Source of the DNA: an uncultured Flavobacteriaceae bacterium
Lineage (GTDB): Bacteria; Bacteroidota; Bacteroidia; Flavobacteriales; Flavobacteriaceae
Assembly: GCA_938088195.1 (NCBI GenBank)
Contig: CALKEO010000045.1
Location: 1-32,574 of the forward strand
Length of the DNA: 32,574 nt
Reading direction: 5' to 3'
Shown here: piece by piece, positions 14,478 to 22,800 of the stretch
How the letters are laid out: each line of letters starts with the position of its first letter
How positions within the stretch are numbered: position 1 is the first letter of the stretch
Notes under the pieces: generated by a model
The model's database searches: none
What the model saw: only the letters and a program-made list of their open reading frames with translations
What the model was told of the DNA's origin: nothing
Program-made: the position numbers and the translations under genes

Positions 14478-17066
14478 GTGAGAAAGCTTACCAAAAAAGA
14501 AAGGTTTAAAGATAAAGTTCTTTCCAAGTTTCAAGTTTATAATAGTATTTTTTCAACTCTTCCTTATGAAAGTATTTCAAATACTGGTGTAATGTTACCT
14601 CTGTTTGAGAAGATCTGTATTGAGGGATATGAAAAAAACAATAATCCTTCCCAAATAGTTGATTATTTTTTTAGTACCTATTTAAACGAAAATAGTGAAA
14701 ATGAAAAAATTGATTTACTCTTTCAGTTTATACAATATATTGAAAGACAAGTAGTGTTATTTGATGCAGTTGAAGATGCGGCATTTTCAAAAATTAATAA
14801 TTTAGATGGTATAGGAACTTTAAGAAGTTTAAAAGAAGAAGTTGAATCTAAAAATAAAAAGAAAGAATTTAAAAAATACTTATCTAAATTTAAGGTAAGG
14901 CCGGTGCTAACAGCCCACCCAACTCAGTTCTATCCTGGTTCAGTTTTAGGTATCATTACGGATTTAACTAAGGCAGTCAAGGATAATGATTTAGTTGAAA
15001 TTAAAACATTACTGTCACAATTAGGAAAAACACCATTTTTTAAAAACAAAAAACCATCTCCTTATGATGAAGCAGTAAGTTTAACATGGTATTTAGAAAA
15101 CGTATTTTATAATTCCATAAGTAATATTTACAAATACATTAGATCAAATATTTTTGATGGAAAAGAATTTAATAACGATATCATAAATTTAGGTTTTTGG
15201 CCTGGAGGTGATAGAGATGGGAACCCATTTGTAACCACTGAAATTACTTTAGAGACTGCAAATAAGTTAAGGAGTGACATTATAAAAAATTATTACAGAG
15301 ATATAAGGAAGTTAAGAAGAAGATTAACTTTTAAAAACATAGAATCGATAATAATTGATCTTGAAAGTAGACTATACTCTAGCATTACGGAGTTTAATGA
15401 CAAGCCAAAAATTAGTTTAAAGGATTTAAAAAAACAATTATACAGAGTAAGAGAGGTTTTAATATCAGAACATAAATCTTTATTCCTTGATCAATTGGAT
15501 GATTTAATTAATAAAGTAAATATTTTTGGATACCATTTTGCAAGTTTGGATATCAGACAAGATTCTAGAATACATAGTCAAGCGTTTGAAAGTATTTTTA
15601 AAATTGCACAAAAAAGTATAATACCTAAAATTAAAGTTGATTACAGCAAACTAAGTAATGAAGAAAAAATTAAAATTCTTTCTAAATTAAAAGGGAATAT
15701 AACTTTAGATTCTTTTAGTGAAAAAGATTTAGCTGTTCCAATTTTAGGCTCTATTAGAGCTATGAAAACTATTCAAAATTCCAATGGGGAAATGGGTTCT
15801 AATAGGTATATAATAAGTAATAATCAATCTGCTGTAAATATTCTTGAAGTTTTTACAATGTTTAAGTTAAGTGACTGGAACACTCCTTCCGTTGATATAG
15901 TTCCATTGTTTGAAACAGTTTCTGACCTCAAAGTTGCAGCTATTGTAATGGAATCTGTTTACAACAATACTTTATACAGAAAGCATTTGAATTCAAGAGG
16001 AGATCAACAAACCATAATGTTAGGTTTTTCTGATGGAACTAAGGATGGTGGTTATTTAATGGCTAATTGGAGTATTTTGAAAGCTAAAGAATCTCTAACA
16101 TCTATTTCTAGAAAATACGGTATTAAAGCTGTGTTTTTTGACGGAAGAGGAGGTCCTCCAGCCAGGGGAGGAGGAAATACACATCAATTTTATGCTTCTA
16201 TGGGAACTTTTGTGGAATCTGATGAAATTCAATTAACAGTACAAGGCCAAACTATAAGTTCAAATTTTGGAACTATAGATTCTTGTCAATATAATCTTGA
16301 ACAATTGCTTAGTGCTGGCATTCAAAATAGGGTACTGAATCTTGATTCAAATGACTCTAAAAAAGAAGATAAGTCTATTTTAGATAATTTAGCTAAAATT
16401 AGCTATAAAGCTTACACTGATTTTAAAAATCATCCAAAATTTGTGCCATACCTTGAACATATGAGTACTATAAGGTATTATGCAAAAACTAATATTGGAA
16501 GTAGACCATCCAAAAGAGGAAAATCTGATGATAAATTTGATTTTAGTTCACTTAGAGCTATTCCTTTTGTTGGAAGTTGGAGTCAATTAAAGCAAAATGT
16601 TCCTGGTTTTTTTGGAGTTGGCACAGCACTTAAGTATTATCACGATAAGAACAAGTTTTTTGAATTAAAAAAACTTTACCAAAGATCAGCTTTCTTTAGA
16701 ACTCTTATTTCAAATAGTATGATGAGTTTAACAAAATCTTTTTTCAAATTGACTGCTTACATGAAAGAAGATCCTGAATTTGGTGAATTTTGGACACTTA
16801 TTTACGATGAGTATAAGTTATCAAAATCATTAATCTTAAAATTATCTGGTTATAAAATATTAATGGAAAATGAGCCAGCCAATAAAGATTCAATTCAAAC
16901 AAGAGAAAAGATTGTATTACCCTTGATAACAATTCAACAATATGCATTAAGAAAAATTAAAGCAATTGAAAGAGGAGAAATTAATAAAAGTGAATTAAAA
17001 ACTTACGAAAAAATGGTCACCAGATCTCTCTTCGGAAATATTAATGCTAGTAGAAATTCAGCTTAA
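14478..17066 (+). CDS. ppc: Phosphoenolpyruvate carboxylase
   Basis: It carboxylates phosphoenolpyruvate to oxaloacetate, an anaplerotic step. Catalytic motifs are TAHPT (residues 145-149), WPGGDRDGNPFVT (241-253), LGFSDGTKDGGY (515-526) and the mobile-loop motif FFDGRGGPPARGGG (553-566), where the Bacteroidota-type PPA replaces the TVG of E. coli. RAIPFVGSWSQ lies in the C-terminal part and the chain ends NASRNSA, close to the NTG tail of the E. coli enzyme. At 862 residues it is full length. The start is a GTG: no ATG occurs between the preceding in-frame stop and conserved sequence (KKERFKDKVLSKF). Its stop abuts the convergent aroB stop. Confidence 0.95.
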   Translation: MRKLTKKERFKDKVLSKFQVYNSIFSTLPYESISNTGVMLPLFEKICIEGYEKNNNPSQIVDYFFSTYLNENSENEKIDLLFQFIQYIERQVVLFDAVEDAAFSKINNLDGIGTLRSLKEEVESKNKKKEFKKYLSKFKVRPVLTAHPTQFYPGSVLGIITDLTKAVKDNDLVEIKTLLSQLGKTPFFKNKKPSPYDEAVSLTWYLENVFYNSISNIYKYIRSNIFDGKEFNNDIINLGFWPGGDRDGNPFVTTEITLETANKLRSDIIKNYYRDIRKLRRRLTFKNIESIIIDLESRLYSSITEFNDKPKISLKDLKKQLYRVREVLISEHKSLFLDQLDDLINKVNIFGYHFASLDIRQDSRIHSQAFESIFKIAQKSIIPKIKVDYSKLSNEEKIKILSKLKGNITLDSFSEKDLAVPILGSIRAMKTIQNSNGEMGSNRYIISNNQSAVNILEVFTMFKLSDWNTPSVDIVPLFETVSDLKVAAIVMESVYNNTLYRKHLNSRGDQQTIMLGFSDGTKDGGYLMANWSILKAKESLTSISRKYGIKAVFFDGRGGPPARGGGNTHQFYASMGTFVESDEIQLTVQGQTISSNFGTIDSCQYNLEQLLSAGIQNRVLNLDSNDSKKEDKSILDNLAKISYKAYTDFKNHPKFVPYLEHMSTIRYYAKTNIGSRPSKRGKSDDKFDFSSLRAIPFVGSWSQLKQNVPGFFGVGTALKYYHDKNKFFELKKLYQRSAFFRTLISNSMMSLTKSFFKLTAYMKEDPEFGEFWTLIYDEYKLSKSLILKLSGYKILMENEPANKDSIQTREKIVLPLITIQQYALRKIKAIERGEINKSELKTYEKMVTRSLFGNINASRNSA

Positions 17067-18125
17067 TTATAGAGAGTAATATTTAAAAGCTTTAAGTATT
17101 AAATTGTTGTCAACCTCTATATCGTATACTGGTTTGCCAATATCCTTAATTAAAACAAAATTGATTTTTCCGTGACTATTTTTTTTGTCATGAACTAAGA
17201 GCTTCGTAATCTTATCAATATCATTTTTATCAAATAATACCTTGTTGTAAATACTCAATATATGAGATTTTATATTATTTAATTTTTTAGATGAAAAACC
17301 AAATAATTTACTTGAAATATGTGAAGCTAATACAATGCCAATTGCAATAGCTTCTCCATGTAAAAGTCTGTTTTTAGATTTTAAAAAATAGGATTCAATT
17401 GCATGACCCAATGTATGTCCAAAATTTAGAGCTTTTCTCTCCTTATTTTCCTTTTTATCTAATAAAACAATTTCGTTTTTAATCTTAATTGAATTTCTTA
17501 TAGTCTGAAGGTTTTTAAAATCTATACTGGTATTTGCTGAAATTAATTTATTGAAGATTTTAGAGGAAGAAATTATAGAATGCTTGAAAATTTCAGCATA
17601 TCCACTAATTAGCTCATTCTCATTTAATGTATCTAAATAAAGGGTATCTACAATAACCATTTTTGGATCATAAAATGTTCCGATTTGATTTTTTAAAACT
17701 CCTAAATCTATTCCTGTCTTGCCGCCAACAGATGCATCTACCATTGATAGTAGAGTAGTTGGAATATTAATGTAATCTATTCCTCTTTTAAAAGTACTAG
17801 CTATAAATCCACCCATATCTCCCACAACCCCACCTCCTAAATTGAGAATTAAACTTTTTCTGTCTCCACTTAGCTCGGATAATTTGTCCCATAACTGAGC
17901 ACAGGATTTTATGTTTTTATTTTTTTCACCTGGTTTTGAAAGAATTTTGTTAAAATTAAATTTTTGAATTTGTTTTAAAAAAACCTCTAAACAATATTTC
18001 TGAGTATTGTCATCTAAATGAATAAAGATTTGAGAATAATTGTTTGCTTTGATAAATAAACTAAGCTCTGTATATCCACTTGAACTAAAATAAATTGAGT
18101 AATTTTTTGATTTAATTTCTTTCAT
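17067..18125 (-). CDS. aroB: 3-dehydroquinate synthase
   Basis: The second shikimate-pathway enzyme, NAD- and metal-dependent, converting DAHP to 3-dehydroquinate. From the ATG at 18125 the 352-residue product begins MKEIKSKNYSIYF, the usual family start. The longer frame from 18155 adds ten residues that overlap the probable promoter. Diagnostic motifs are LGGGVVGDMGGF near residues 96-107, IPTTLLSMVDASVGGKTGID near 121-140, SGYAEIFKH, NFGHTLGHAIE and LHGEAIAIG. Expected metal ligands are E178, H241 and H256. It is tail to tail with ppc with no intervening base, and divergent from proline dehydrogenase. Confidence 0.94.
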   Translation of the reverse strand: MKEIKSKNYSIYFSSSGYTELSLFIKANNYSQIFIHLDDNTQKYCLEVFLKQIQKFNFNKILSKPGEKNKNIKSCAQLWDKLSELSGDRKSLILNLGGGVVGDMGGFIASTFKRGIDYINIPTTLLSMVDASVGGKTGIDLGVLKNQIGTFYDPKMVIVDTLYLDTLNENELISGYAEIFKHSIISSSKIFNKLISANTSIDFKNLQTIRNSIKIKNEIVLLDKKENKERKALNFGHTLGHAIESYFLKSKNRLLHGEAIAIGIVLASHISSKLFGFSSKKLNNIKSHILSIYNKVLFDKNDIDKITKLLVHDKKNSHGKINFVLIKDIGKPVYDIEVDNNLILKAFKYYSL

Positions 18126-18204
18126 TAAAATACATGATATTTTACAAAATAACATCTTTTTTTATTAAAAAACCATGTAAATTAGTATTATAAATTTAAA
18201 GTAA
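18126..18204. promoter_or_regulatory. Divergent aroB / proline dehydrogenase promoter region
   Basis: This 79-bp gap holds imperfect -7 boxes for both genes. For aroB, TTATTTTG reads on the minus strand from 18152 to 18145 (7 of 8 to TAnnTTTG), about 20 nt before the ATG at 18125. For proline dehydrogenase, TAAATTTA is at 18191-18198 (7 of 8), 6 nt before the TTG start, which implies a very short leader. No clear -33 TTTG is seen for either. Confidence 0.35.
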
Positions 18205-19389
18205 TTGGATTCAATATTTAGTAATACTAAAGAAGCATTTTCCTTAAAAACAAATTTTCAGCTTCATAGAGCTAAATTTTTATTTAAAATCATACAAAAC
18301 AAGTTTCTTGTAAGATTAGGCACAACGTTTACCAATTTTTCTTTAAAATTCAGACTTCCAGTAACCTCAATCATAAAATTTAGTGTTTTCAATCATTTTT
18401 GTGGAGGGATTTCTGAAAAAGATTGTGAACCTGTTATCACTAAAATGTATAAAAGAAATGTTCATTCAGTGTTAGATTTCTCAACAGAAGCATTTAATAG
18501 CGAAGAACAATTTGATGATTGTTATAAAAAAAAGATATCGATAATTAATTTTATTAAATCTAGAACTGAAATCCCATTTGCTGTTTTTAAACCGACTTGT
18601 TTGGGAAGAATTGATTTATTTAAAAAAGTATCCTCAAAGGTCCAATTAAACTTTTTAGAAAACGAGGAATGGAATAGGGTTGTTAAAAGATTTCAAGGTA
18701 TCTGTCAAAAAGCTTTTGAGAATAATATTAAAATTTTGATTGATGCTGAGGAAACATTTGTACAAAATGCAATTGATGATTTAGCAATTAAGATGATGCT
18801 GATTTACAATAAAAATAATCCAATAGTTTACAATACTGTTCAAATGTATAGATGGGATCGTTTAGATTATATGAAAGATTTGTTAAAAAATAAAGGAATT
18901 GTTTTTGGATTTAAATTGGTTAGGGGTGCTTATATGGAAAAGGAACGTGAATACGCATCCCTAATGAATATCAAATCTCCTATTTGTTTGGACAAATCTT
19001 CTACTGATATAAATTTTGATAAAGGATTGGATTTTATTTTTAATAATATTGATAAAGTAAGTCTTGTTTGTGGTTCTCATAATGAGCACTCAACATTAAA
19101 AATTATGAAAAAAATGTCTGAACTTGGTATTTCTAAAAACGATGAAAAGGTTTGGTTTGGGCAATTGTATGGAATGAGTGATAACATTACTTTTAATTTA
19201 TCAAAAGTTGGATATAATGTTTTTAAAATACTTCCATTTGGTCCAGTTAGAAATCTAATGCCCTATTTAATAAGAAGAGCTGAGGAGAATTCATCAGTTA
19301 AAGGTCAGACAGGCAGGGAATTACAGTTAATAGTTACGGAAATAAACAGAAGAAAATTAAAAAAAATATTTATAAATAAAGATTCTTAA
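18205..19389 (+). CDS. Proline dehydrogenase family protein (PutA-like, monofunctional)
   Basis: An FAD-dependent oxidation of proline to pyrroline-5-carboxylate is expected. The TIM-barrel shows FVQNAIDDLAIKMM, YNTVQMYRWDRLDYM, FGFKLVRGAYMEKERE (flavin-contacting core), VCGSHNEHS, FGQLYGMSD and the C-terminal LPFGPVRNLMPYLIRRAEENSS, where the RRAEEN segment carries the substrate-carboxylate arginines. The 394-residue protein lacks the pyrroline-5-carboxylate dehydrogenase half of PutA. The start is TTG at 18205: the resulting MDSIFSNTKEAFSLKTN aligns with the usual opening of Flavobacteria homologues, and no ATG is available. Its last 20 bases overlap the convergent DUF4258 gene. Confidence 0.88.
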   Translation: MDSIFSNTKEAFSLKTNFQLHRAKFLFKIIQNKFLVRLGTTFTNFSLKFRLPVTSIIKFSVFNHFCGGISEKDCEPVITKMYKRNVHSVLDFSTEAFNSEEQFDDCYKKKISIINFIKSRTEIPFAVFKPTCLGRIDLFKKVSSKVQLNFLENEEWNRVVKRFQGICQKAFENNIKILIDAEETFVQNAIDDLAIKMMLIYNKNNPIVYNTVQMYRWDRLDYMKDLLKNKGIVFGFKLVRGAYMEKEREYASLMNIKSPICLDKSSTDINFDKGLDFIFNNIDKVSLVCGSHNEHSTLKIMKKMSELGISKNDEKVWFGQLYGMSDNITFNLSKVGYNVFKILPFGPVRNLMPYLIRRAEENSSVKGQTGRELQLIVTEINRRKLKKIFINKDS

Positions 19390-19720
19390 TGGTTGCTTTT
19401 CTAGAACAATTTTCAATTTTATAATATAATTTATCTTCTTGGTTTTTGCTTTCGACTATATAAATCTTACAGGAATCTAATTCAACATTACTCTTTGAAA
19501 AATCAACTTTGAAATTATTAATAATATTGGTTTTTTTGATTTTAGATGAGTCGTTAATTGAAACAAAAATCCATTCTTTTTTTTGAATGTCAGCTAACAC
19601 TCTTTTGTTTGGGGAATAATTAAAAGTTGCCTCTTTTTTGTTCATAAAAAAAAATAAAAAAATTAAACCAATTGTAAATCCAAAAAAATAAAAAAGTAAT
19701 CGCTTATATAAACTCATCAT
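19370..19720 (-). CDS. DUF4258-type single-pass membrane protein
   Basis: A 116-residue protein with one N-terminal membrane segment (about residues 7-26, LLFYFFGFTIGLIFLFFFMN) and a soluble C-terminal part with YSPNKRVLADIQKKEWIF and, later, VDFSKSNVELDSCKIYIVE and ENCSRKATI. The pattern resembles the DUF4258 proteins that Flavobacteria carry in this position; the function is unknown. The ATG overlaps the tsaE stop by four bases (ATGA), so translation is probably coupled to tsaE. The 3' end overlaps the proline dehydrogenase gene by 20 bases on the opposite strand. Confidence 0.75.
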   Translation of the reverse strand: MMSLYKRLLFYFFGFTIGLIFLFFFMNKKEATFNYSPNKRVLADIQKKEWIFVSINDSSKIKKTNIINNFKVDFSKSNVELDSCKIYIVESKNQEDKLYYKIENCSRKATIKNLYL

Positions 19721-20133
19721 ATGTGATTGGTTATGGTTATTCTTCTTTTGAAATCATTTAGATAACTTATCTCTACAAGCGAATGATCTATTTTATAATA
19801 ATTAAGTAAAACTTCAGGCCATTCAATGATAATTATATTGTTTGTTTCAAAATAATCCATGATTCCAAGATCATCTACTTCATTTTTACTTTCCAAACGA
19901 AATAAATCCATATGAAAAATAGAATTGCCTTTGTCAGTTAAGTATTCATTAATTAAACTGTAGGTAGGACTATTTACATTATCCTTAATTTTCAATCCCA
20001 AACAAATTTCTTTAACTAATGTTGTCTTTCCAGCCCCAACTATTCCTTTAATGAAATAATTTTTCGATTGACAATTTTTGATTACAAAATCACTTGCTTT
20101 ATTTAAATCATTTTTAGTATATATAAAATCCAT
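19717..20133 (-). CDS. tsaE: tRNA threonylcarbamoyladenosine biosynthesis ATPase TsaE
   Basis: TsaE is the P-loop ATPase that works with TsaB, TsaC and TsaD in forming the t6A37 modification of ANN-decoding tRNAs. The Walker A motif GIVGAGKTT spans residues 30-38, with isoleucine-valine where most relatives have xLG. SPTYSLINEY, FHMDLFRL and the late IIEWPE are diagnostic. The length of 138 residues is standard. It starts one base after the porX stop and overlaps the DUF4258 gene, so all three form an operon driven by the porX promoter. Confidence 0.94.
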   Translation of the reverse strand: MDFIYTKNDLNKASDFVIKNCQSKNYFIKGIVGAGKTTLVKEICLGLKIKDNVNSPTYSLINEYLTDKGNSIFHMDLFRLESKNEVDDLGIMDYFETNNIIIIEWPEVLLNYYKIDHSLVEISYLNDFKRRITITNHI

Positions 20134-20134
20134 A

Positions 20135-21673
20135 TTATTTCGGATCTATTACAATAAACGGAACTAACATTTCTTCCATCGATATTCCACCATGCTGATA
20201 AGTGTTTTTAAACATATTTACGTAGTTGTTATAATTGTTTGAATATACAAAGTAAGTTTTCTCTTTCGCAAAAATATAACAACTTGATAAGTAATTAGAT
20301 GGAAGTAAAAAATCAGAGGGTTCCTTTAAACTTAATGCTTCTTTTTTTGTTGAGTGAATTTGTTTTGATGTTTTATATCTTAAATTATTAGAAATTTCTT
20401 TATCGCCAGAAACCAAAGCAGGTTTCTCAACACTAATAGTACCATGATCCGATGTTAAAATTATTTTAAAACTTAAAGTTTTAGCTTTTTTTATTATATC
20501 ATTTAGTTTAGAGTTATTGTACCATCCTTTTGTGAGCTCCCTGTAAGCTTTATCGCTCGAAGCTAATTCTTTGATGAATTTAACATCTTTTTTGGCGTGT
20601 GAAATCATATCAACAAAATTGTATACAAGTACAGTTAAATCATTTTTCTTGTGATTGTTTAAATTATTTAAGAATAATTCACCATCTTTTGAATTAGAGA
20701 TTTTATGATATTTAAAATTATTTTTTAAACCTAATCTTATAAACTGCTTATTTAGTAATTCACTTTCAAATTTATTCTTTCCATCCTCATTAGTTTCGTT
20801 AATCCAATACATTGAATGAGCATTGCTAATTTCCAGTGGACTTAATCCCGCAAAAATTGAATTTCTTGCATATTGAGTTGTGGTTGGTAGTATACTAGGA
20901 TAAATTAAATCAGTTTTGATATGACAATTTTCAATTACATACGGTTCGATTGACTTCCACTGATCAAACCTTAAATTATCAATTAAAATCATTAAAGTTG
21001 AATGGTTTTTTGATAATTCTGGTACTATTTTTTTTTTAAATAAATTAATTGAGGAAAGGTAATTACTAGTATGAATTAAATCTTTATAATTTTTTTCAAT
21101 GAAATTTGAATATAATTTATTAGCTTGTTTTTTTTGAGATAAAAGAATTTCATAAATATCTTGTTCGCCAATTTCACACAATTCCAATTCCCAAAAAGTA
21201 AGAGTTTTATAAACATCTATCCATTCTTCAATTGTTTCTGAATAATTAATTTTATTGTTTAAGTCCAAAAATATTTTTTGATAATTAGAAATGGTTTTGC
21301 TGCTAATTATTTCTTTTTTTCTAAAAATTTTAGTTAAACTCATTAATATTTGATTCGGATTTAGAGGTTTAACTAAATAGTCACTTATTTTTAATCCTAT
21401 AGCATCTTCTACTGTGTCATTATCATAATTTTGAGAAATCATTAATAATGGAATATTTGAATGATGTGTTCGAATTATTTCTATTGTCTCAGTGCCTGAT
21501 AAGCCTGGCATATTTTGATCTAATAGTATTGCATCATATGAGTTTTTTGAAATAATATCTAATCCCTCAAGTCCACTTTTACATGTTGTTGTTTTGTATC
21601 CTTTTTTTTCTAAAAAAAGGATATGAGACTTGAAATGGTCAATTTCATCATCAATCCACAAAATATTTTTCAT
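20135..21673 (-). CDS. porX: PorX: response regulator with PglZ domain
   Basis: PorX is the response regulator of the PorXY system that controls type IX secretion and gliding or virulence genes in Bacteroidota. Residues 1-118 form a CheY-like receiver (IDDEID at 7-12, phospho-acceptor D52 in LLDQNMPG, conserved K102 in VKPLNP). After a helical linker the PglZ/alkaline-phosphatase-like domain begins near residue 225: LIDNLRFDQW contains metal ligand D232, LPTTTQYARNS holds the nucleophilic threonine region (264-266), and SDHGTISV carries further metal ligands. Published P. gingivalis PorX hydrolyses cyclic oligonucleotides with zinc. At 512 residues it is full length. It leads the porX-tsaE-DUF4258 operon; no PorY kinase gene is in the window. 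Confidence 0.93.
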   Translation of the reverse strand: MKNILWIDDEIDHFKSHILFLEKKGYKTTTCKSGLEGLDIISKNSYDAILLDQNMPGLSGTETIEIIRTHHSNIPLLMISQNYDNDTVEDAIGLKISDYLVKPLNPNQILMSLTKIFRKKEIISSKTISNYQKIFLDLNNKINYSETIEEWIDVYKTLTFWELELCEIGEQDIYEILLSQKKQANKLYSNFIEKNYKDLIHTSNYLSSINLFKKKIVPELSKNHSTLMILIDNLRFDQWKSIEPYVIENCHIKTDLIYPSILPTTTQYARNSIFAGLSPLEISNAHSMYWINETNEDGKNKFESELLNKQFIRLGLKNNFKYHKISNSKDGELFLNNLNNHKKNDLTVLVYNFVDMISHAKKDVKFIKELASSDKAYRELTKGWYNNSKLNDIIKKAKTLSFKIILTSDHGTISVEKPALVSGDKEISNNLRYKTSKQIHSTKKEALSLKEPSDFLLPSNYLSSCYIFAKEKTYFVYSNNYNNYVNMFKNTYQHGGISMEEMLVPFIVIDPK

Positions 21674-21690
21674 TAAAATATATATAGACT

Positions 21691-21720
21691 CAAATTTAAT
21701 TAATTATAAATTCTAACAAA
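21691..21720 (-). promoter_or_regulatory. Promoter of the porX operon (TTTG-N18-TAAATTTG)
   Basis: On the minus strand TTTG (21720-21717), an 18-nt spacer and TAAATTTG (21698-21691) give a complete Bacteroidota promoter. Transcription should begin near 21686, about 13 nt before the porX ATG at 21673. With the ferredoxin promoter this is the best two-part match in the window. Confidence 0.7.
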
Positions 21721-21761
21721 TATTATTTTTAATATTAAAAATCTAATTAATTCATTTTTCA

Positions 21762-21769
21762 TACTTTTG
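21762..21769 (+). promoter_or_regulatory. -7 promoter box (TACTTTTG) of the lpxD operon, nearly leaderless
   Basis: TACTTTTG matches TAnnTTTG and ends 5 nt before the lpxD ATG at 21775, so the transcript would start at or within two or three bases of the start codon. No TTTG is found at the expected -33 position. Confidence 0.55.
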
Positions 21770-21774
21770 CGTCG

Positions 21775-22800
21775 ATGAAATTAACTGCAATTACAATTGC
21801 TAAGATGTTAAATGGAATTGTTGAGGGAGATGACTCCGTTTATATTAACAAACTTTCAAAGATTGAAAGTGGCGTAAAAAATTCCTTATCTTTTTTAGGA
21901 AACCCCAAATACATTAATTATTTATATTCATCTAATTCATCTATTATTATTGTTGATAAAAAACTGCAATTAGAAAAATCTATAAAATCTACCCTAATTA
22001 GGGTTGACGATCCAAATGAATCGTTTTCTAAGCTATTAGATCACTTTGGTGAAAGTGAAACAATATTAAAGGGAATTGATAAAAATTCTCATATTGACAA
22101 AAGCGCTTCTTTTCACGATGATTTGTTTTTTGGAGCATTTTCAGTTTGCAAATCAAAATCGAAAATTGGAAAGAATGTAAAGATTTACTCACAAGTTTAC
22201 ATTGGAGAGAATGTTTCGGTTGGTGATAATACCATAATTTATCCTGGTGTTAAGCTCTATCCCAATTCAATTATTGGAAAGAATTGTATTATACATTCAG
22301 GAACTGTTATTGGCTCGGATGGTTTTGGCTTTAATTTGGATAATCAGGGTCGGCAAATTAAAGTAAGTCATAATGGCAATGTATTAATTGAAGATGATGT
22401 CGAAATTGGGTCTAACTGTTCTATTGATAAAGCTACACTAGGTTCTACCACTTTAAAAAAAGGAGTTAAATTAGATAATTTAATACAAGTTGCTCATAAT
22501 GTTGTAATTGGAGAAAATACGGTAATAGCTTCATGTGTTGGTATTGCCGGATCAACTTCAATTGGAAAAAATTGTATGATTGGTGGACAAGCTGGAATAG
22601 CTGGTCATTTGACGATCGGAGATCAGGTAATGATTCAAGCTCAATCAGGTGTTTACAAAAGCATTAAATCAAATTCCTCAGTAATGGGAAGTCCTGCAAT
22701 AAAATACATAGATTTTAATAAAGCCTATGTTTATTTTAGAAATTTACCATCGATAATGAAATCAGTTCAAAAGCTTTTAAAAAATAATAAAGATGCCTAA
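21775..22800 (+). CDS. lpxD: UDP-3-O-acylglucosamine N-acyltransferase
   Basis: It transfers a hydroxyacyl chain from acyl-carrier protein to the 2-amino group of the UDP-3-O-acyl-glucosamine intermediate, the third step of lipid A synthesis. Residues 1-100 form the uridine-binding domain (MKLTAITIAKMLNG, SLSFLGNPKY). From about 105 a left-handed beta-helix of hexapeptide repeats follows (IGKNVKIYSQVYIGENVSVG and more), ending in a helical tail. The catalytic histidine is H241 in LIQVAHNVVIG, and SDGFGF (181-186) is diagnostic. The length of 341 residues is normal. It opens the operon, and its last 8 bases overlap the lpxC/fabZ start. Confidence 0.95.
   Translation: MKLTAITIAKMLNGIVEGDDSVYINKLSKIESGVKNSLSFLGNPKYINYLYSSNSSIIIVDKKLQLEKSIKSTLIRVDDPNESFSKLLDHFGESETILKGIDKNSHIDKSASFHDDLFFGAFSVCKSKSKIGKNVKIYSQVYIGENVSVGDNTIIYPGVKLYPNSIIGKNCIIHSGTVIGSDGFGFNLDNQGRQIKVSHNGNVLIEDDVEIGSNCSIDKATLGSTTLKKGVKLDNLIQVAHNVVIGENTVIASCVGIAGSTSIGKNCMIGGQAGIAGHLTIGDQVMIQAQSGVYKSIKSNSSVMGSPAIKYIDFNKAYVYFRNLPSIMKSVQKLLKNNKDA

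Noticed and set aside
18126-18155. Upstream ATG for aroB at 18155
   Set aside because: The ten extra residues are not family-like, and they overlap a probable -7 element; MKEIKSKNY at 18125 is the expected start.
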